NCBI RefSeq assembly: GCF_031455295.1 | Contig: NZ_JAVDSL010000002.1 | Location: forward strand, 310,001-374,000 | Source: Leifsonia sp. 1010 | GTDB taxonomy: Bacteria; Actinomycetota; Actinomycetes; Actinomycetales; Microbacteriaceae | Reading direction: 5' to 3' | Length of the DNA stretch: 64,000 nt | Shown: positions 1-10,500 of the stretch, in pieces | Layout: each line of letters begins with the position of its first letter | How positions within the stretch are numbered: the first letter of the stretch is position 1 | Position numbers and translations under genes: made by a program | The notes under the pieces: generated by a model | Database searches by the model: none | The model's input: the letters and a program-made list of their open reading frames with translations, nothing else | What the model was told of the DNA's origin: nothing

Positions 1-2257
1 CATCGCCTACTTCTCGCCCGAGTTCGGCATCGCCGCGACCCTGCCGCAGTACTCCGGCGGTCTCGGCATCCTCGCCGGCGACCACCTCAAGGCCGCAAGC
101 GACCTCGGCGTGCCGCTCGTCGCCGCCGGGCTGTTCTACCGCTCCGGCTACTTCTCGCAGGCGATCACGCCCGACGGCTGGCAGCTGGAGAGCTACCCCG
201 TGCTCGACCCGGACGGACTGCCGCTCAGCGTCCTCCGCAACCCCGACGGCACGCCCGTCCAGATCTCCCTCGCCCTGCCGGACGGCGTGCTGCACGCCCG
301 CGTCTGGCAGGCGGCAGTGGGCCGCGTGAAACTGCTGCTGCTCGACACCGACATCCCCGACAACGAGGAGCGCCTCCGCTCGGTCACCGACCGCCTGTAC
401 GGCGGCGGCGGCGAGCACCGGCTCCTCCAGGAGCTGCTGCTCGGAATCGGCGGCGTCCGCGCCGTGAAGGCGTGGACCGAGCTGACCGGCGCACCCGAGG
501 CGGAGGTGTTCCACACCAACGAGGGGCACGCCGGCTTCCTGGGCCTGGAGCGCATCTCCGACCTGATCGGCGAGGGGCTCACCTTCGACCAGGCGCTGCA
601 GGTCGTGCGCGCGGGGACCGTGTTCACGACGCACACGCCCGTCCCGGCCGGCATCGACCGGTTCGACAAGACGCTGATCCAGCGGTACTTCTCCACCTCC
701 CTCCTGCCGGGAGTCAGCGCCGACCAGGTGCTGCCGCTCGGCGCGGAGGACTACCCGGGCGGCTCACCCGACGTGTTCAACATGGCGGTCATGGGCCTGC
801 GCCTCGGCCAGCACGCGAACGGCGTCTCGAAGCTCCACGGCGACGTCTCCCGACACATGTTCAACGGCCTCTACCCGGGATTCGACCCGCAGGAGGTGCC
901 GATCGACTCGGTCACCAACGGCGTCCACGCGCCCACCTGGACCGACCCGATGCTCCGCGCTCTCGCACTCGAGCGCCTCGGCACCGAGGACACGACGCAC
1001 GCCGACTGGGGCAACGCGTCGGCCGTCGGCGACGCCGATCTGTGGGGCGTCCGCAACCGGATGCGCGAGCAGCTGGTGCAGGACGCGCGGCGCCGCCTGA
1101 TGGCGGCGTGGGAGGACCAGAACCCGGGCGGCATCGCGCCGGCGTGGATGAGCGACCTGCTCGATCCGAACGTCCTCACCATCGGCTTCGCGCGGCGTGT
1201 GCCGACTTACAAGCGGCTCACCCTGATGCTGCACGACCCGGACCGGCTGCGCCGCATCCTCACCGACCCCGAGCGGCCCGTGCAGTTCGTCATCGCCGGC
1301 AAGTCGCATCCCGCCGACGACGAAGGCAAGCGCCTCATCCAGAAGCTCGTGCAGTTCGCGTCGGAGGCGGACATCCGCCAGCGCATGGTGTTCCTGCCCG
1401 ACTACGACATCGGGATGGCGCAGCTGCTCTATCCCGGAACCGACGTCTGGCTGAACAACCCGCTCCGACCCCTGGAGGCGTGCGGGACCTCGGGCATGAA
1501 GGCGGCCCTCAACGGCGCCCTCAACCTGTCGATCCTCGACGGCTGGTGGAACGAGTTCTACGACGGCGAGAACGGCTGGGCCATTCCGTCCGCGGACGCG
1601 GCCGGGGACGGCGCCGAGCGCGACGCGCTCGAGGCCGAGGCGATGTACGACCTGATCGAGCACCAGATCGCGCCGCGCTTCTACGAGCGCGACGGCGACG
1701 GCGTCCCGACCGCGTGGGTCTCGCGCATCCGCCACACGCTCGCCACGCTGTCGTCGCCGCTCTCGGCCGAGCGCATGGTGCGCGAGTACGTCGAGCGGCT
1801 CTACCTCCCGGCCTCGGACTACGAGAACCGGCTGAGCGAGAACGACTACGCCGAGGCGCGGTCGCTCGCCACCTGGAAGCAGCGGGTCGAGAGCGCGTGG
1901 CCCGGGGTCGCGGTGACGCACGTGGACGCGGGCGGTGTGGATGCGGTGCCGCAGGTCGGCGACGAGCTGCACGTGCGGGCCCTGGTCCAGCTGAACGGGC
2001 TGTCGCCGGACGACGTCGAGGTGCAGGTGGTCTACGGCCGCAGCCAGGAGGGCGACGAGCTCACCGACGTGCACCGGCAGGCGCTGACGGTCGACAACGG
2101 CGTGCCGGGCACGCACGACGCGTCGGTCGCGCACGAATTCGTCGGCACGGTGCGGCTGGGCTGGGCGGGTTCGTTCGGCTACACGGTCCGCGTGGTGCCG
2201 GTGAACGACCTGCTGCTCACCCCCGCCGAGCTCGGCCTCGTGACCACCGCCTCCTGA
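1..2257 (+). CDS. glgP: Alpha-glucan phosphorylase, 5' end outside the window
   Basis: Cytoplasmic enzyme that releases glucose-1-phosphate from glycogen or maltodextrin with pyridoxal phosphate as cofactor. The frame is open from base 2, and 751 residues are visible, starting with the conserved AYFSPEFGI. The PLP-lysine signature GTSGMK is at bases 1484-1501, followed by LDGWWNEF, so the catalytic core is intact. The form with an extra N-terminal DUF3417 region is usual in actinobacteria; that part would lie upstream and cannot be seen. The debranching enzyme gene glgX is close by on the other strand, which supports a role in glycogen breakdown. The gene converges on a GNAT gene and ends just before a strong palindrome. 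Confidence 0.95.
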   Translation, partial: IAYFSPEFGIAATLPQYSGGLGILAGDHLKAASDLGVPLVAAGLFYRSGYFSQAITPDGWQLESYPVLDPDGLPLSVLRNPDGTPVQISLALPDGVLHARVWQAAVGRVKLLLLDTDIPDNEERLRSVTDRLYGGGGEHRLLQELLLGIGGVRAVKAWTELTGAPEAEVFHTNEGHAGFLGLERISDLIGEGLTFDQALQVVRAGTVFTTHTPVPAGIDRFDKTLIQRYFSTSLLPGVSADQVLPLGAEDYPGGSPDVFNMAVMGLRLGQHANGVSKLHGDVSRHMFNGLYPGFDPQEVPIDSVTNGVHAPTWTDPMLRALALERLGTEDTTHADWGNASAVGDADLWGVRNRMREQLVQDARRRLMAAWEDQNPGGIAPAWMSDLLDPNVLTIGFARRVPTYKRLTLMLHDPDRLRRILTDPERPVQFVIAGKSHPADDEGKRLIQKLVQFASEADIRQRMVFLPDYDIGMAQLLYPGTDVWLNNPLRPLEACGTSGMKAALNGALNLSILDGWWNEFYDGENGWAIPSADAAGDGAERDALEAEAMYDLIEHQIAPRFYERDGDGVPTAWVSRIRHTLATLSSPLSAERMVREYVERLYLPASDYENRLSENDYAEARSLATWKQRVESAWPGVAVTHVDAGGVDAVPQVGDELHVRALVQLNGLSPDDVEVQVVYGRSQEGDELTDVHRQALTVDNGVPGTHDASVAHEFVGTVRLGWAGSFGYTVRVVPVNDLLLTPAELGLVTTAS

Positions 2258-2269
2258 CCCTCCGCCTCC

Positions 2270-2352
2270 TGACCCCAGCCAACAGCTCCTGAGTTTTTCG
2301 GCCACCGAACGGCGTGTCGGGGCGAAAAACTCAGGAGCTGATGGCGGGGTCA
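2270..2352. repeat. Convergent-end palindrome, copy A
   Basis: Inverted repeat with arms AACAGCTCCTGAGTTTTTCG (2281-2300) and CGAAAAACTCAGGAGCTG (2323-2340) and a loop of about 22 bases. It extends outward through TGACCCC (2270-2276) and GGGGTCA (2346-2352). Each strand carries a run of five T inside the stem. It fills the space between the converging glgP and GNAT genes, and its outer arm overlaps the GNAT stop codon. The same arms recur at 38163-38233 and 51646-51710, also between convergent genes. I infer a bidirectional terminator that is also a dispersed repeat. Confidence 0.85.
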
Positions 2353-2835
2353 GCGGGTCAGGCGGACGGCGAGGACGGTGGCGTCGCCGGCGGGATGCGT
2401 CATGGTCGCGCCGTCGCGGGTGAAGCCGTTGCGGCGGTAGAAGGCCTCGGCACGGCCGTTGCCGTCCATGACCCAGAGGTACGCCGGTGCGTCGCCGATC
2501 GCGGCGTCGAGCAGCCGCTGGCCGGCGCCCGAGCCGTAGGCGCTCGCGAGCAGGTAGATGCCCTCCAGCTCGCGGTCGCGCGGTGCGTCGTCGTCGCGTC
2601 CTCGGCCTGCGGTCGCCCAGCCGACGATCGTGCCATCGCGCTCGGCGACGAAGGCGTCGGTCTCGCCGCGCTCCAGGATGCGGGTCCAGCCCTCCGCTCG
2701 GGACCCCACGTCCATGGACGCCAGGAACTCGGCGGGCATGTGTCCGGCGTACGCCTCGCGCCACGCCGTGACGTGCACCTCCGCGATGCCGCGCGCGTCG
2801 TCGACGGTCGCCCGCCGCACCGTCACCTCGGTCAT
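2350..2835 (-). CDS. GNAT-family N-acetyltransferase
   Basis: 161-residue protein of the GNAT fold, expected to move an acetyl group from acetyl-CoA to an amine; the substrate cannot be told. The N-terminus (VTVRRATVDDARGIAEVHVTAWREAY) is typical of the family, and the acetyl-CoA loop is replaced by a degenerate SAYGSGAGQRLLDAAI segment near residue 100, followed by WVMDGNGRAEAFYRRNGF, the usual C-terminal GNAT motif. Its ATG overlaps the stop codon of the upstream ybaK gene in an ATGA arrangement, so glgX, ybaK and this gene are probably one transcript. The stop codon lies in the outer arm of palindrome A. Confidence 0.85.
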   Translation of the reverse strand: MTEVTVRRATVDDARGIAEVHVTAWREAYAGHMPAEFLASMDVGSRAEGWTRILERGETDAFVAERDGTIVGWATAGRGRDDDAPRDRELEGIYLLASAYGSGAGQRLLDAAIGDAPAYLWVMDGNGRAEAFYRRNGFTRDGATMTHPAGDATVLAVRLTR

Positions 2836-3320
2836 TTCGCGATCGCTCCGAAGCTTCCGTCGGTCGCGCGCAGCAGGTCGTCGGGGGAGAGCTCCACGTC
2901 GAAGCCGCGCTTGCCGCCGGACACGAACACGGTGTCGAACAGCTGCGCCGTCTCATCCACCACCGTGGTGTGCCGCGTCTTCTGACCGATCGGGCTGATG
3001 CCGCCGACCACATAGCCGGTGCGGCGCTCGGCGACGGCCGGATCGGCCATGGTCGCCCGCTTGGCGCCGACTGCGGCGGCGAGCGCCTTGAGGTCGAGCA
3101 TCCCGGTCACCGGGACGACGCCGACGACGAGCCCGAGATCCGTGTCGGCCAGCAGCGTCTTGAAGACGCGGTCCGGCTCGACGCCCAGCGCGTCGGCCGC
3201 CTCCAAGCCGAACGACGGCGCGGCCGGGTCGTGCTCGTACGGATGCGCGGTGAAGGGGATGCCCGCAGCGGTCAGCGCAACAGTCGCCGGAGTCCCCGCC
3301 GGCGCCTTCTGCCGGGCCAT
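2832..3320 (-). CDS. ybaK: Cys-tRNA(Pro) deacylase, YbaK/EbsC family
   Basis: 162-residue single-domain YbaK protein. Family members hydrolyse Cys-tRNA(Pro) mischarged by prolyl-tRNA synthetase. The sequence carries the conserved lysine region (DRVFKTLL), the VVPVTGMLDLKALA stretch and the GGISPIGQ motif expected of YbaK. The start at 3320 gives the family's usual length and N-terminus; longer in-frame extension upstream is arginine-rich and lies inside glgX. The ATG shares one base with the glgX stop codon (TGATG), and the stop overlaps the downstream GNAT start. Translational coupling across all three genes is likely. A second, more divergent YbaK-domain gene is at 17714. Confidence 0.92.
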   Translation of the reverse strand: MARQKAPAGTPATVALTAAGIPFTAHPYEHDPAAPSFGLEAADALGVEPDRVFKTLLADTDLGLVVGVVPVTGMLDLKALAAAVGAKRATMADPAVAERRTGYVVGGISPIGQKTRHTTVVDETAQLFDTVFVSGGKRGFDVELSPDDLLRATDGSFGAIAK

Positions 3321-5398
3321 CAGACGCGCGGTCCGTTCGCCCGGTACAGCTGCATCGACGTGCCTCCGACGAGTCGCGTGTCGCCGGGGGCGAACTCGGT
3401 CGCGTCCTCGGGGATCGGGACCTCGGTCGCCGAGTCCCACAGCAGCTGGTACGAGGTGACCCCGGGGGCCGCAGGGAGCGACACCTCCACGTCGTCCTCC
3501 ACCCCGTGCACGATGAGCAGGATGCGGTTGAACTCCTCCTTGTCCGGCGTCGACGCCGCGAGGTACTGCAGCGTGCGGTTCTCCGGGGAGTTCCAGTCCT
3601 CGTCGTCCATGCGCTGACCCGTCGCGTCGTACCAGTCCATGTGGCTGGCGTTGGGCGTCGTCTGCCCGTCGACGGCGTACCGGCTCGGGCGGAGCGCCGG
3701 GTTCTCGCGCCGCAGCTGCAGCAGCCGTTTCGTGGTGTCGTACTGCTCCCGCTGCTCGCGTGTGCGCAGCCAGCTCAGCCAGGTGAGCTCGCTGTCCTGG
3801 CAGTACGCGTTGTTGTTGCCGCGCTGACTGCGTCCGTACTCGTCGCCCGCGGTGATCATCGGGACGCCGGCGGAGAGCAGCAGCGTGCCCAGCAGGTTCC
3901 TGATCGCCTTGCCGCGCATGAGCAGGATGGCCTCATCCGTCGTCGGCCCCTCCACGCCGTGGTTGAACGACCGGTTGTTGTCGGTTCCGTCGCGGTTGTT
4001 CTCGCCGTTGCCGAGGTTGTGCTTCACGTCGTAGGCGGTGAGGTCGGCCATGGTGAAGCCGTCGTGCGCGGTGACGAAGTTCACCGAGGCGAGCGGTCCG
4101 CGCTCGGGCGAGAAGGTGTTGGAGGAGCCGGCCAACCGGGTGGCGAACCCGCCGATGCCGACCGGCGCCTGCCCGTTGCGGCGGGCTTCGGCGATGTCGG
4201 CGAGCCAGAAGTTGCGCACGCGGTCGCGGTAGCGGTCGTTCCACTCGGACCAGCCGGCGTGGTCGTCGGACGGCCCCGGGAAGTTTCCGGTCTGCCATCC
4301 GCCGAGCCCCACATCCCATGGCTCGGCGATCAGCTTGACCCCCTGGAGCGCCGGATCGGCGGCCGCGGCGACGAGCAGTGGATGGTCGCGATGGAAGGAT
4401 GCGTCGGTGCCGCGCCCGAGCGTCGCCGCCAAGTCGAACCGGAAGCCGTCGATCTGCATCTCGTTCGCCCAGTAGCGGAGCGAGTCGAGCACGAGCCGCT
4501 GCGGGACGGGGTTGCCGAAATCGACCGTGTTTCCGCATCCCGTCACGTCGATGTACGCGCCGGTCTTGTCGTGCCGGTAGTAGGTCGCGTTGTCGATGCC
4601 GCGGAAGCTGGTGCGCGGACCACCCATGCCCTCTTCGGCGGTGTGGTTGTAGACGACGTCGAGGATTACCTCGATGCCGGCGAGGTGCAGCAGCTTGACC
4701 ATGCCCTTGAACTCGGCGAGCACGGCCTCCGGACCGGCCGCCTGCGCCGCGCGCGATGCGTACGGGCCGTGTGGCGTGAAGAAGTTCAGCGTGTTGTAGC
4801 CCCAGTAGTTGGTGAGGCCCTCCTGCTGCAGGCGCTGCTCCGAGACGAAGGCCTGAACCGGCAGGAGCTCGACCGCGGTGACGCCCAGATCCTTCAGGTA
4901 GGCGATGGTCGACTCGTGCGCGAGGCCCGCGTAGCTGCCGCGCAGCTCCTCGGGAACTGCCGGATTCAGCCGGCTGATGCCCTTCACGTGCGCCTCGTAG
5001 ATCACGGTGTGGTCGAGCGGGGTGCCGGGTTTGCGCGCATCCCCCCAGTCGAAGCCGTCGGCGACGACGACGGAACGCCAACCGTCGGAACTGACATGCA
5101 GGAGGCCGCGCGCGTACGGGTCGATGAGGAGCGCTTCGGGATCGAATAGGTTGCCGGGCGCCTGCGGGCCGGACACGCGGACGGCGTACCGGCTGCCGAC
5201 CGTGAGTGAGCGCGAGCGGCCCACCCAGACGTCGTTCGCATCCCGGGTCATCGGCACGGTCTTGACCAGCCAATCCGGGTCGTGCTCGTCGAACAGGCAC
5301 AGCTCCATGGCATCCGCGTTGGCCGAGAAGACCCTCAGCTCACCCCCGTGCGGCCCGACACGGACGCCCAGGTTGCGCAGGGGATCGGTCGAGGTCAT
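3320..5398 (-). CDS. glgX: Glycogen debranching enzyme GlgX
   Basis: 692-residue cytoplasmic GH13 enzyme that removes alpha-1,6-linked branches from limit dextrins left by glycogen phosphorylase. The N-terminal part is a CBM48-like domain, then the (beta/alpha)8 barrel with ILDVVYNHTAE, GFRFDLAATLGR (catalytic Asp), KLIAEPWDVG (catalytic Glu) and FVTAHDGFT, in the usual order. The ATG at 5398 follows a -10-like TACTCT by 7 bases, so the mRNA may be leaderless; the open frame upstream of it lies in the divergent iscS gene. It heads a three-gene set with ybaK and a GNAT gene, and with glgP forms a glycogen-catabolism cluster. Confidence 0.95.
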   Translation of the reverse strand: MTSTDPLRNLGVRVGPHGGELRVFSANADAMELCLFDEHDPDWLVKTVPMTRDANDVWVGRSRSLTVGSRYAVRVSGPQAPGNLFDPEALLIDPYARGLLHVSSDGWRSVVVADGFDWGDARKPGTPLDHTVIYEAHVKGISRLNPAVPEELRGSYAGLAHESTIAYLKDLGVTAVELLPVQAFVSEQRLQQEGLTNYWGYNTLNFFTPHGPYASRAAQAAGPEAVLAEFKGMVKLLHLAGIEVILDVVYNHTAEEGMGGPRTSFRGIDNATYYRHDKTGAYIDVTGCGNTVDFGNPVPQRLVLDSLRYWANEMQIDGFRFDLAATLGRGTDASFHRDHPLLVAAAADPALQGVKLIAEPWDVGLGGWQTGNFPGPSDDHAGWSEWNDRYRDRVRNFWLADIAEARRNGQAPVGIGGFATRLAGSSNTFSPERGPLASVNFVTAHDGFTMADLTAYDVKHNLGNGENNRDGTDNNRSFNHGVEGPTTDEAILLMRGKAIRNLLGTLLLSAGVPMITAGDEYGRSQRGNNNAYCQDSELTWLSWLRTREQREQYDTTKRLLQLRRENPALRPSRYAVDGQTTPNASHMDWYDATGQRMDDEDWNSPENRTLQYLAASTPDKEEFNRILLIVHGVEDDVEVSLPAAPGVTSYQLLWDSATEVPIPEDATEFAPGDTRLVGGTSMQLYRANGPRV

Positions 5399-5443
5399 GC
5401 GATCTAGAGTAGTGACACACGCCTGGATACTTCGGAGGGCACC

Positions 5444-6625
5444 GTGCCGGTCTACCTCGACCACGCCGCAACCACGCCGATGCGCCCGGAGGCGATCGCC
5501 GCCTACACCGAGGCCATGGGCGTCGTCGGCAACCCGTCGAGCATCCACAGTCAGGGGCAGCAGGCCAGGCGGATGCTAGAGGAGGCCCGGGAGACGGTCG
5601 CAGCGAGCCTCGGCGCCGACCCGATCGAGGTGGTGTTCACCTCCGGCGGCACGGAGGCGATCAACCTCGCGATCAAGGGCATGTTCTGGGCCAGGAACGA
5701 CGGCGCGCGCCGACCGCGCATCGTGGCGCCCGGAGGCGAGCACCACGCGACGGTCGACACCGTCGAGTGGCTGGAGCGCGCCGAGGGAGCCGAGATCTCG
5801 TGGCTTCCCCTCGACGGTGAGGGCCGCATCCTCGTGCCGGAGCGGATCGCCGGAGACGACGCTGCTCTGCTGACCTTCCTGGCGGTCAACAACGAGGTCG
5901 GGACGATTCAGCCCGTGTCGGCGCTCGCCGCGGTCGCGCGCGCCGCGGGGGTTCCGGTGCATGTGGACGCGGTGGCTGCCTATGGCCACCTGCCGATCGA
6001 CTTCGCGGGGCTCGGGGTGGATGCGCTCAGCGTCTCGGCGCACAAGATCGGCGGGCCGGTGGGGATCGGCGCGCTCGTGCTGAGCCGCGCATCCACCGTC
6101 GTCCCGCTGATCCACGGCGGCGGCCAGCAGCGGCAGGTGCGCAGCGGGACGCAGGACGTCGCCGCCGCCGTGTCGTTCGCGACCGCCGCCCGGCTGGCGG
6201 AGGCGGAGCGCGAGGCCGAGACGGCGCGGCTCTCCGCGCTGCGCGACCGCCTCATCGCGGGGGTGCGAGCGGCGGTGCCGGAGGCCGTGCTCAGCGGGCC
6301 AGAGCCCTCGTCGGGGGAGCGGGTCGCCTCGAACGCGCACTTCACCTTCCCCGGCGCGCAAGGCGACTCCTTGCTGTTCCTGCTCGATCTCGCGGGCGTG
6401 TCCGTGTCGACCGGATCGGCGTGCCAGGCGGGCATCCCGGAGCCGTCGCACGTGCTGCTCGCGATGGGACGCGACGAGACGGAGGCGCGCAGCGCCCTGC
6501 GGTTCACGCTGGGGCGCGGCTCGACGGACGCGGACGTGGATGCGCTGCTCGCGGCGCTGCCGGGCGCGTACGCCCAAGCGTCGCGCGCGGGACTCGCGGA
6601 GCGGGCGCCGCGCCTCGGCCGCTAG
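5444..6625 (+). CDS. iscS: Cysteine desulfurase, NifS/IscS family
   Basis: 393-residue PLP enzyme that takes sulfur from cysteine as an enzyme-bound persulfide. The PLP lysine is K201 in SAHKIGGP, and the persulfide cysteine is C327 in STGSACQAG. The GTG start is preceded by GGAGGG (5435-5440 region) and begins with the family-typical VYLDHAATTP. The tRNA thiolase gene mnmA follows, as in Mycobacterium, where the IscS-like gene also lies beside mnmA; sulfur for tRNA 2-thiouridine is therefore a likely use, besides iron-sulfur clusters. A short divergent region of 45 bases separates it from glgX. Confidence 0.93.
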   Translation: MPVYLDHAATTPMRPEAIAAYTEAMGVVGNPSSIHSQGQQARRMLEEARETVAASLGADPIEVVFTSGGTEAINLAIKGMFWARNDGARRPRIVAPGGEHHATVDTVEWLERAEGAEISWLPLDGEGRILVPERIAGDDAALLTFLAVNNEVGTIQPVSALAAVARAAGVPVHVDAVAAYGHLPIDFAGLGVDALSVSAHKIGGPVGIGALVLSRASTVVPLIHGGGQQRQVRSGTQDVAAAVSFATAARLAEAEREAETARLSALRDRLIAGVRAAVPEAVLSGPEPSSGERVASNAHFTFPGAQGDSLLFLLDLAGVSVSTGSACQAGIPEPSHVLLAMGRDETEARSALRFTLGRGSTDADVDALLAALPGAYAQASRAGLAERAPRLGR

Positions 6626-6649
6626 CGCCCGCCGACCTCGTCCGTGGGG

Positions 6650-6749
6650 CCGAGATTTGGCGCAAATCGTCGCAACGCGGCCGCAAGAACCGAGATTTGG
6701 CACAAATCGTGGTTATGCGGCCGCGATAACCGAGATTTGGCGCAAATCT
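6650..6749. repeat. 40-bp tandem repeat, two and a half units, each with a palindrome
   Basis: The 20-base box CCGAGATTTGGCGCAAATCG starts at 6650, 6690 and 6730, exactly 40 bases apart. Copy 2 has one change (GCACA) and copy 3 ends CAAATCTC. Each box holds GATTTG-N3-CAAATC; in copy 3 the arms lengthen to GAGATTTG-GCG-CAAATCTC. The two complete spacers also match each other and share GCGGCCGC. The array fills the space between iscS and mnmA and ends 20 bases before the mnmA -10 box. It could be a multi-site operator or a clustered intergenic repeat. Confidence 0.85.
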
Positions 6750-6769
6750 CTCGCGTGGCGGGCGGCGGG

Positions 6770-6775
6770 TAGAAT
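6770..6775 (+). promoter_or_regulatory. -10 box of mnmA, leaderless arrangement
   Basis: TAGAAT lies exactly 6 bases before the GTG start at 6782, so transcription should begin at or very near the start codon. No ribosome binding site is present. No convincing -35 hexamer is seen 17 bases upstream. Confidence 0.65.
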
Positions 6776-6781
6776 CGGCGG

Positions 6782-7882
6782 GTGAAAGTTCTGGCGGCGA
6801 TGAGCGGTGGTGTCGACTCCGCGGTGGCGGCGGCGCGCGCCGTCGAAGCGGGGCATGACGTAATCGGAGTGCATCTGGCGCTGAGCCGGATGCCCGGGAC
6901 GCTGCGCACCGGAAGCCGCGGCTGCTGCACGATCGAGGACTCGATGGATGCGCAGCGCGCCGCGAACATCATCGGCATCCCGTACTACGTCTGGGACTTC
7001 TCGGAGCGCTTCAAGCTCGACGTCGTCGACGACTTCATCGCCGAGTACTCGGCGGGCCGGACGCCCAATCCGTGCATGCGATGCAACGAGCGCATCAAGT
7101 TCGCGGCCCTCCTCGAGAAGGCGCTCGACCTCGGCTTCGACGCCGTCTGCACCGGCCACTACGCGGCCATCGTCACCGACGAGCACGGCAACCGCGAGCT
7201 GCACCGCGCGAGCGCGTGGGCGAAGGATCAGTCGTACGTCCTGGGCGTGCTGACCGCCGAGCAGCTGGCGCACGCGATGTTCCCCCTCGGCGCGACCCCG
7301 TCGAAGGCGGAGGTACGGGCCGAGGCCGCCGCGCGCGGCCTGAGCGTCGCGAACAAGCCGGACTCGCATGACATCTGCTTCATCCCCGACGGCGACACCC
7401 GCGGCTGGCTGGCCGAGCGCGTCGGCACCGCGACGGGCGACATCGTCGACCGCGAGGGCAACCGGCTCGGCACGCACGAGGGCGCGCACGCCTACACGGT
7501 CGGCCAGCGGAAGGGCCTCAACGTCGGCTACCCGTCTCCGGACGGCCGCCCGCGGTTCGTCCTGGAGGTACGGCCGAAGGAGAACACGGTCGTCGTCGGG
7601 CCGCGCGAGGCGCTCGACATCGCCGAGATCGCCGGGTCGCGCTACACCTGGGCGGGGATGCCGCCCGCCGACCCGTCCACGCCGTTCGTCTGCGAGGTGC
7701 AGATCCGCGCGCATGCCGATCCCGTGCCCGCCGTCGCGTCCGTCACGGGCGGCGAGCTCCTCATCCGCCCGGACGTGCCCCTCAACGGCGTCGCTCCCGG
7801 TCAGACCGCCGTCGTCTACGTCGGCACCCGCGTCCTCGGCCAGACCACGATCGACCGCACCGTCTCCGCCGTCCCCGCCTGA
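6782..7882 (+). CDS. mnmA: tRNA-specific 2-thiouridylase MnmA
   Basis: 366-residue enzyme that adenylates and thiolates U34 of the Lys, Glu and Gln tRNAs. The N-terminal PP-loop reads SGGVDSA; the two catalytic cysteines are C98 in NPCMRC and C199 in [12 protein letters not shown]-terminal domain with YTVGQRKGL follows, so the protein is complete. The GTG start is fixed by the -10 box 6 bases upstream. The sulfur donor is probably the IscS encoded just upstream. Palindromic repeats lie on both sides: the 40-bp array upstream and an 88-bp inverted repeat downstream. Confidence 0.96.
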   Translation: MKVLAAMSGGVDSAVAAARAVEAGHDVIGVHLALSRMPGTLRTGSRGCCTIEDSMDAQRAANIIGIPYYVWDFSERFKLDVVDDFIAEYSAGRTPNPCMRCNERIKFAALLEKALDLGFDAVCTGHYAAIVTDEHGNRELHRASAWAKDQSYVLGVLTAEQLAHAMFPLGATPSKAEVRAEAAARGLSVANKPDSHDICFIPDGDTRGWLAERVGTATGDIVDREGNRLGTHEGAHAYTVGQRKGLNVGYPSPDGRPRFVLEVRPKENTVVVGPREALDIAEIAGSRYTWAGMPPADPSTPFVCEVQIRAHADPVPAVASVTGGELLIRPDVPLNGVAPGQTAVVYVGTRVLGQTTIDRTVSAVPA

Positions 7883-7914
7883 CCCCCTCGCCGGGACGCG
7901 TCTCGCTCCTTCGC

Positions 7915-8002
7915 GCCTCCACCCGCCGTCGAGTCCGCAAGTTCTGCACGCGAAACGCCCGCCCACCGTGCAAAGTTCGCGGACTCGACGGTGGGCGGAG
8001 GC
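7915..8002. repeat. 88-bp imperfect palindrome between mnmA and ligA
   Basis: Two 36-base arms (7915-7950 and 7967-8002) enclose a 16-base loop. The strictly paired core is CCGTCGAGTCCGC with TGCACG nearer the loop; 30 of 36 positions match and several of the rest are G-U pairs in RNA. There is no T-run after the stem. It lies 33 bases after the mnmA stop and 59 bases before the ligA -10 box, so it may end mnmA transcription or be a mobile intergenic palindrome. Confidence 0.8.
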
Positions 8003-8060
8003 CGCGGGGGAGCAGAGGGCAGAGGGCAGAGGACGAGGCCGCGGCGTCGGGGGTCGCGAA

Positions 8061-10331
<2,271 letters not shown>

Positions 10332-10421
10332 CGATTTCGGTCCTCCTTCTCGCGGACAGGAGAGAAATTCTCCCCCTGAATCGGGGGTAGAACGGCTCGC
10401 CGTCGGCCACCCGTTCATGGG

Positions 10422-10433
10422 TAGAGTCGAGAT
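10422..10433 (+). promoter_or_regulatory. Promoter candidate upstream of the DUF1023 hydrolase
   Basis: TAGAGT (10422-10427) followed by 6 bases places the transcript start on a GTG at 10434. That GTG is not in the frame of the hydrolase that starts at 10501. Either the mRNA has a 67-base leader or the 5' end of the gene is shifted in frame. Confidence 0.45.
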
Positions 10434-10500
10434 GTGCGCTCCCCCCGGACGCACACGCAAAAGGGCTTAGCTCGCTCGCTCTCGGAGGGACCCGGACGGA

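Noticed and set aside
764-3013. Long open reading frame on the minus strand across glgP
   Set aside because: Rich in Arg and Ala with no domain, opposite a clear enzyme gene; it is an artefact of GC-rich third positions. The same holds for the long minus-strand frame at 7782-10460 opposite ligA and many others.
6650-6749. CRISPR array
   Set aside because: The 20-base units and 20-base spacers are evenly spaced, but there are fewer than three full units, the spacers resemble each other, and no cas gene is near.
10372-10387. Intrinsic terminator after ligA
   Set aside because: CCCCC-N6-GGGGG is a short stem without a T-run; a second small hairpin overlaps the ligA stop codon. Too weak to call.
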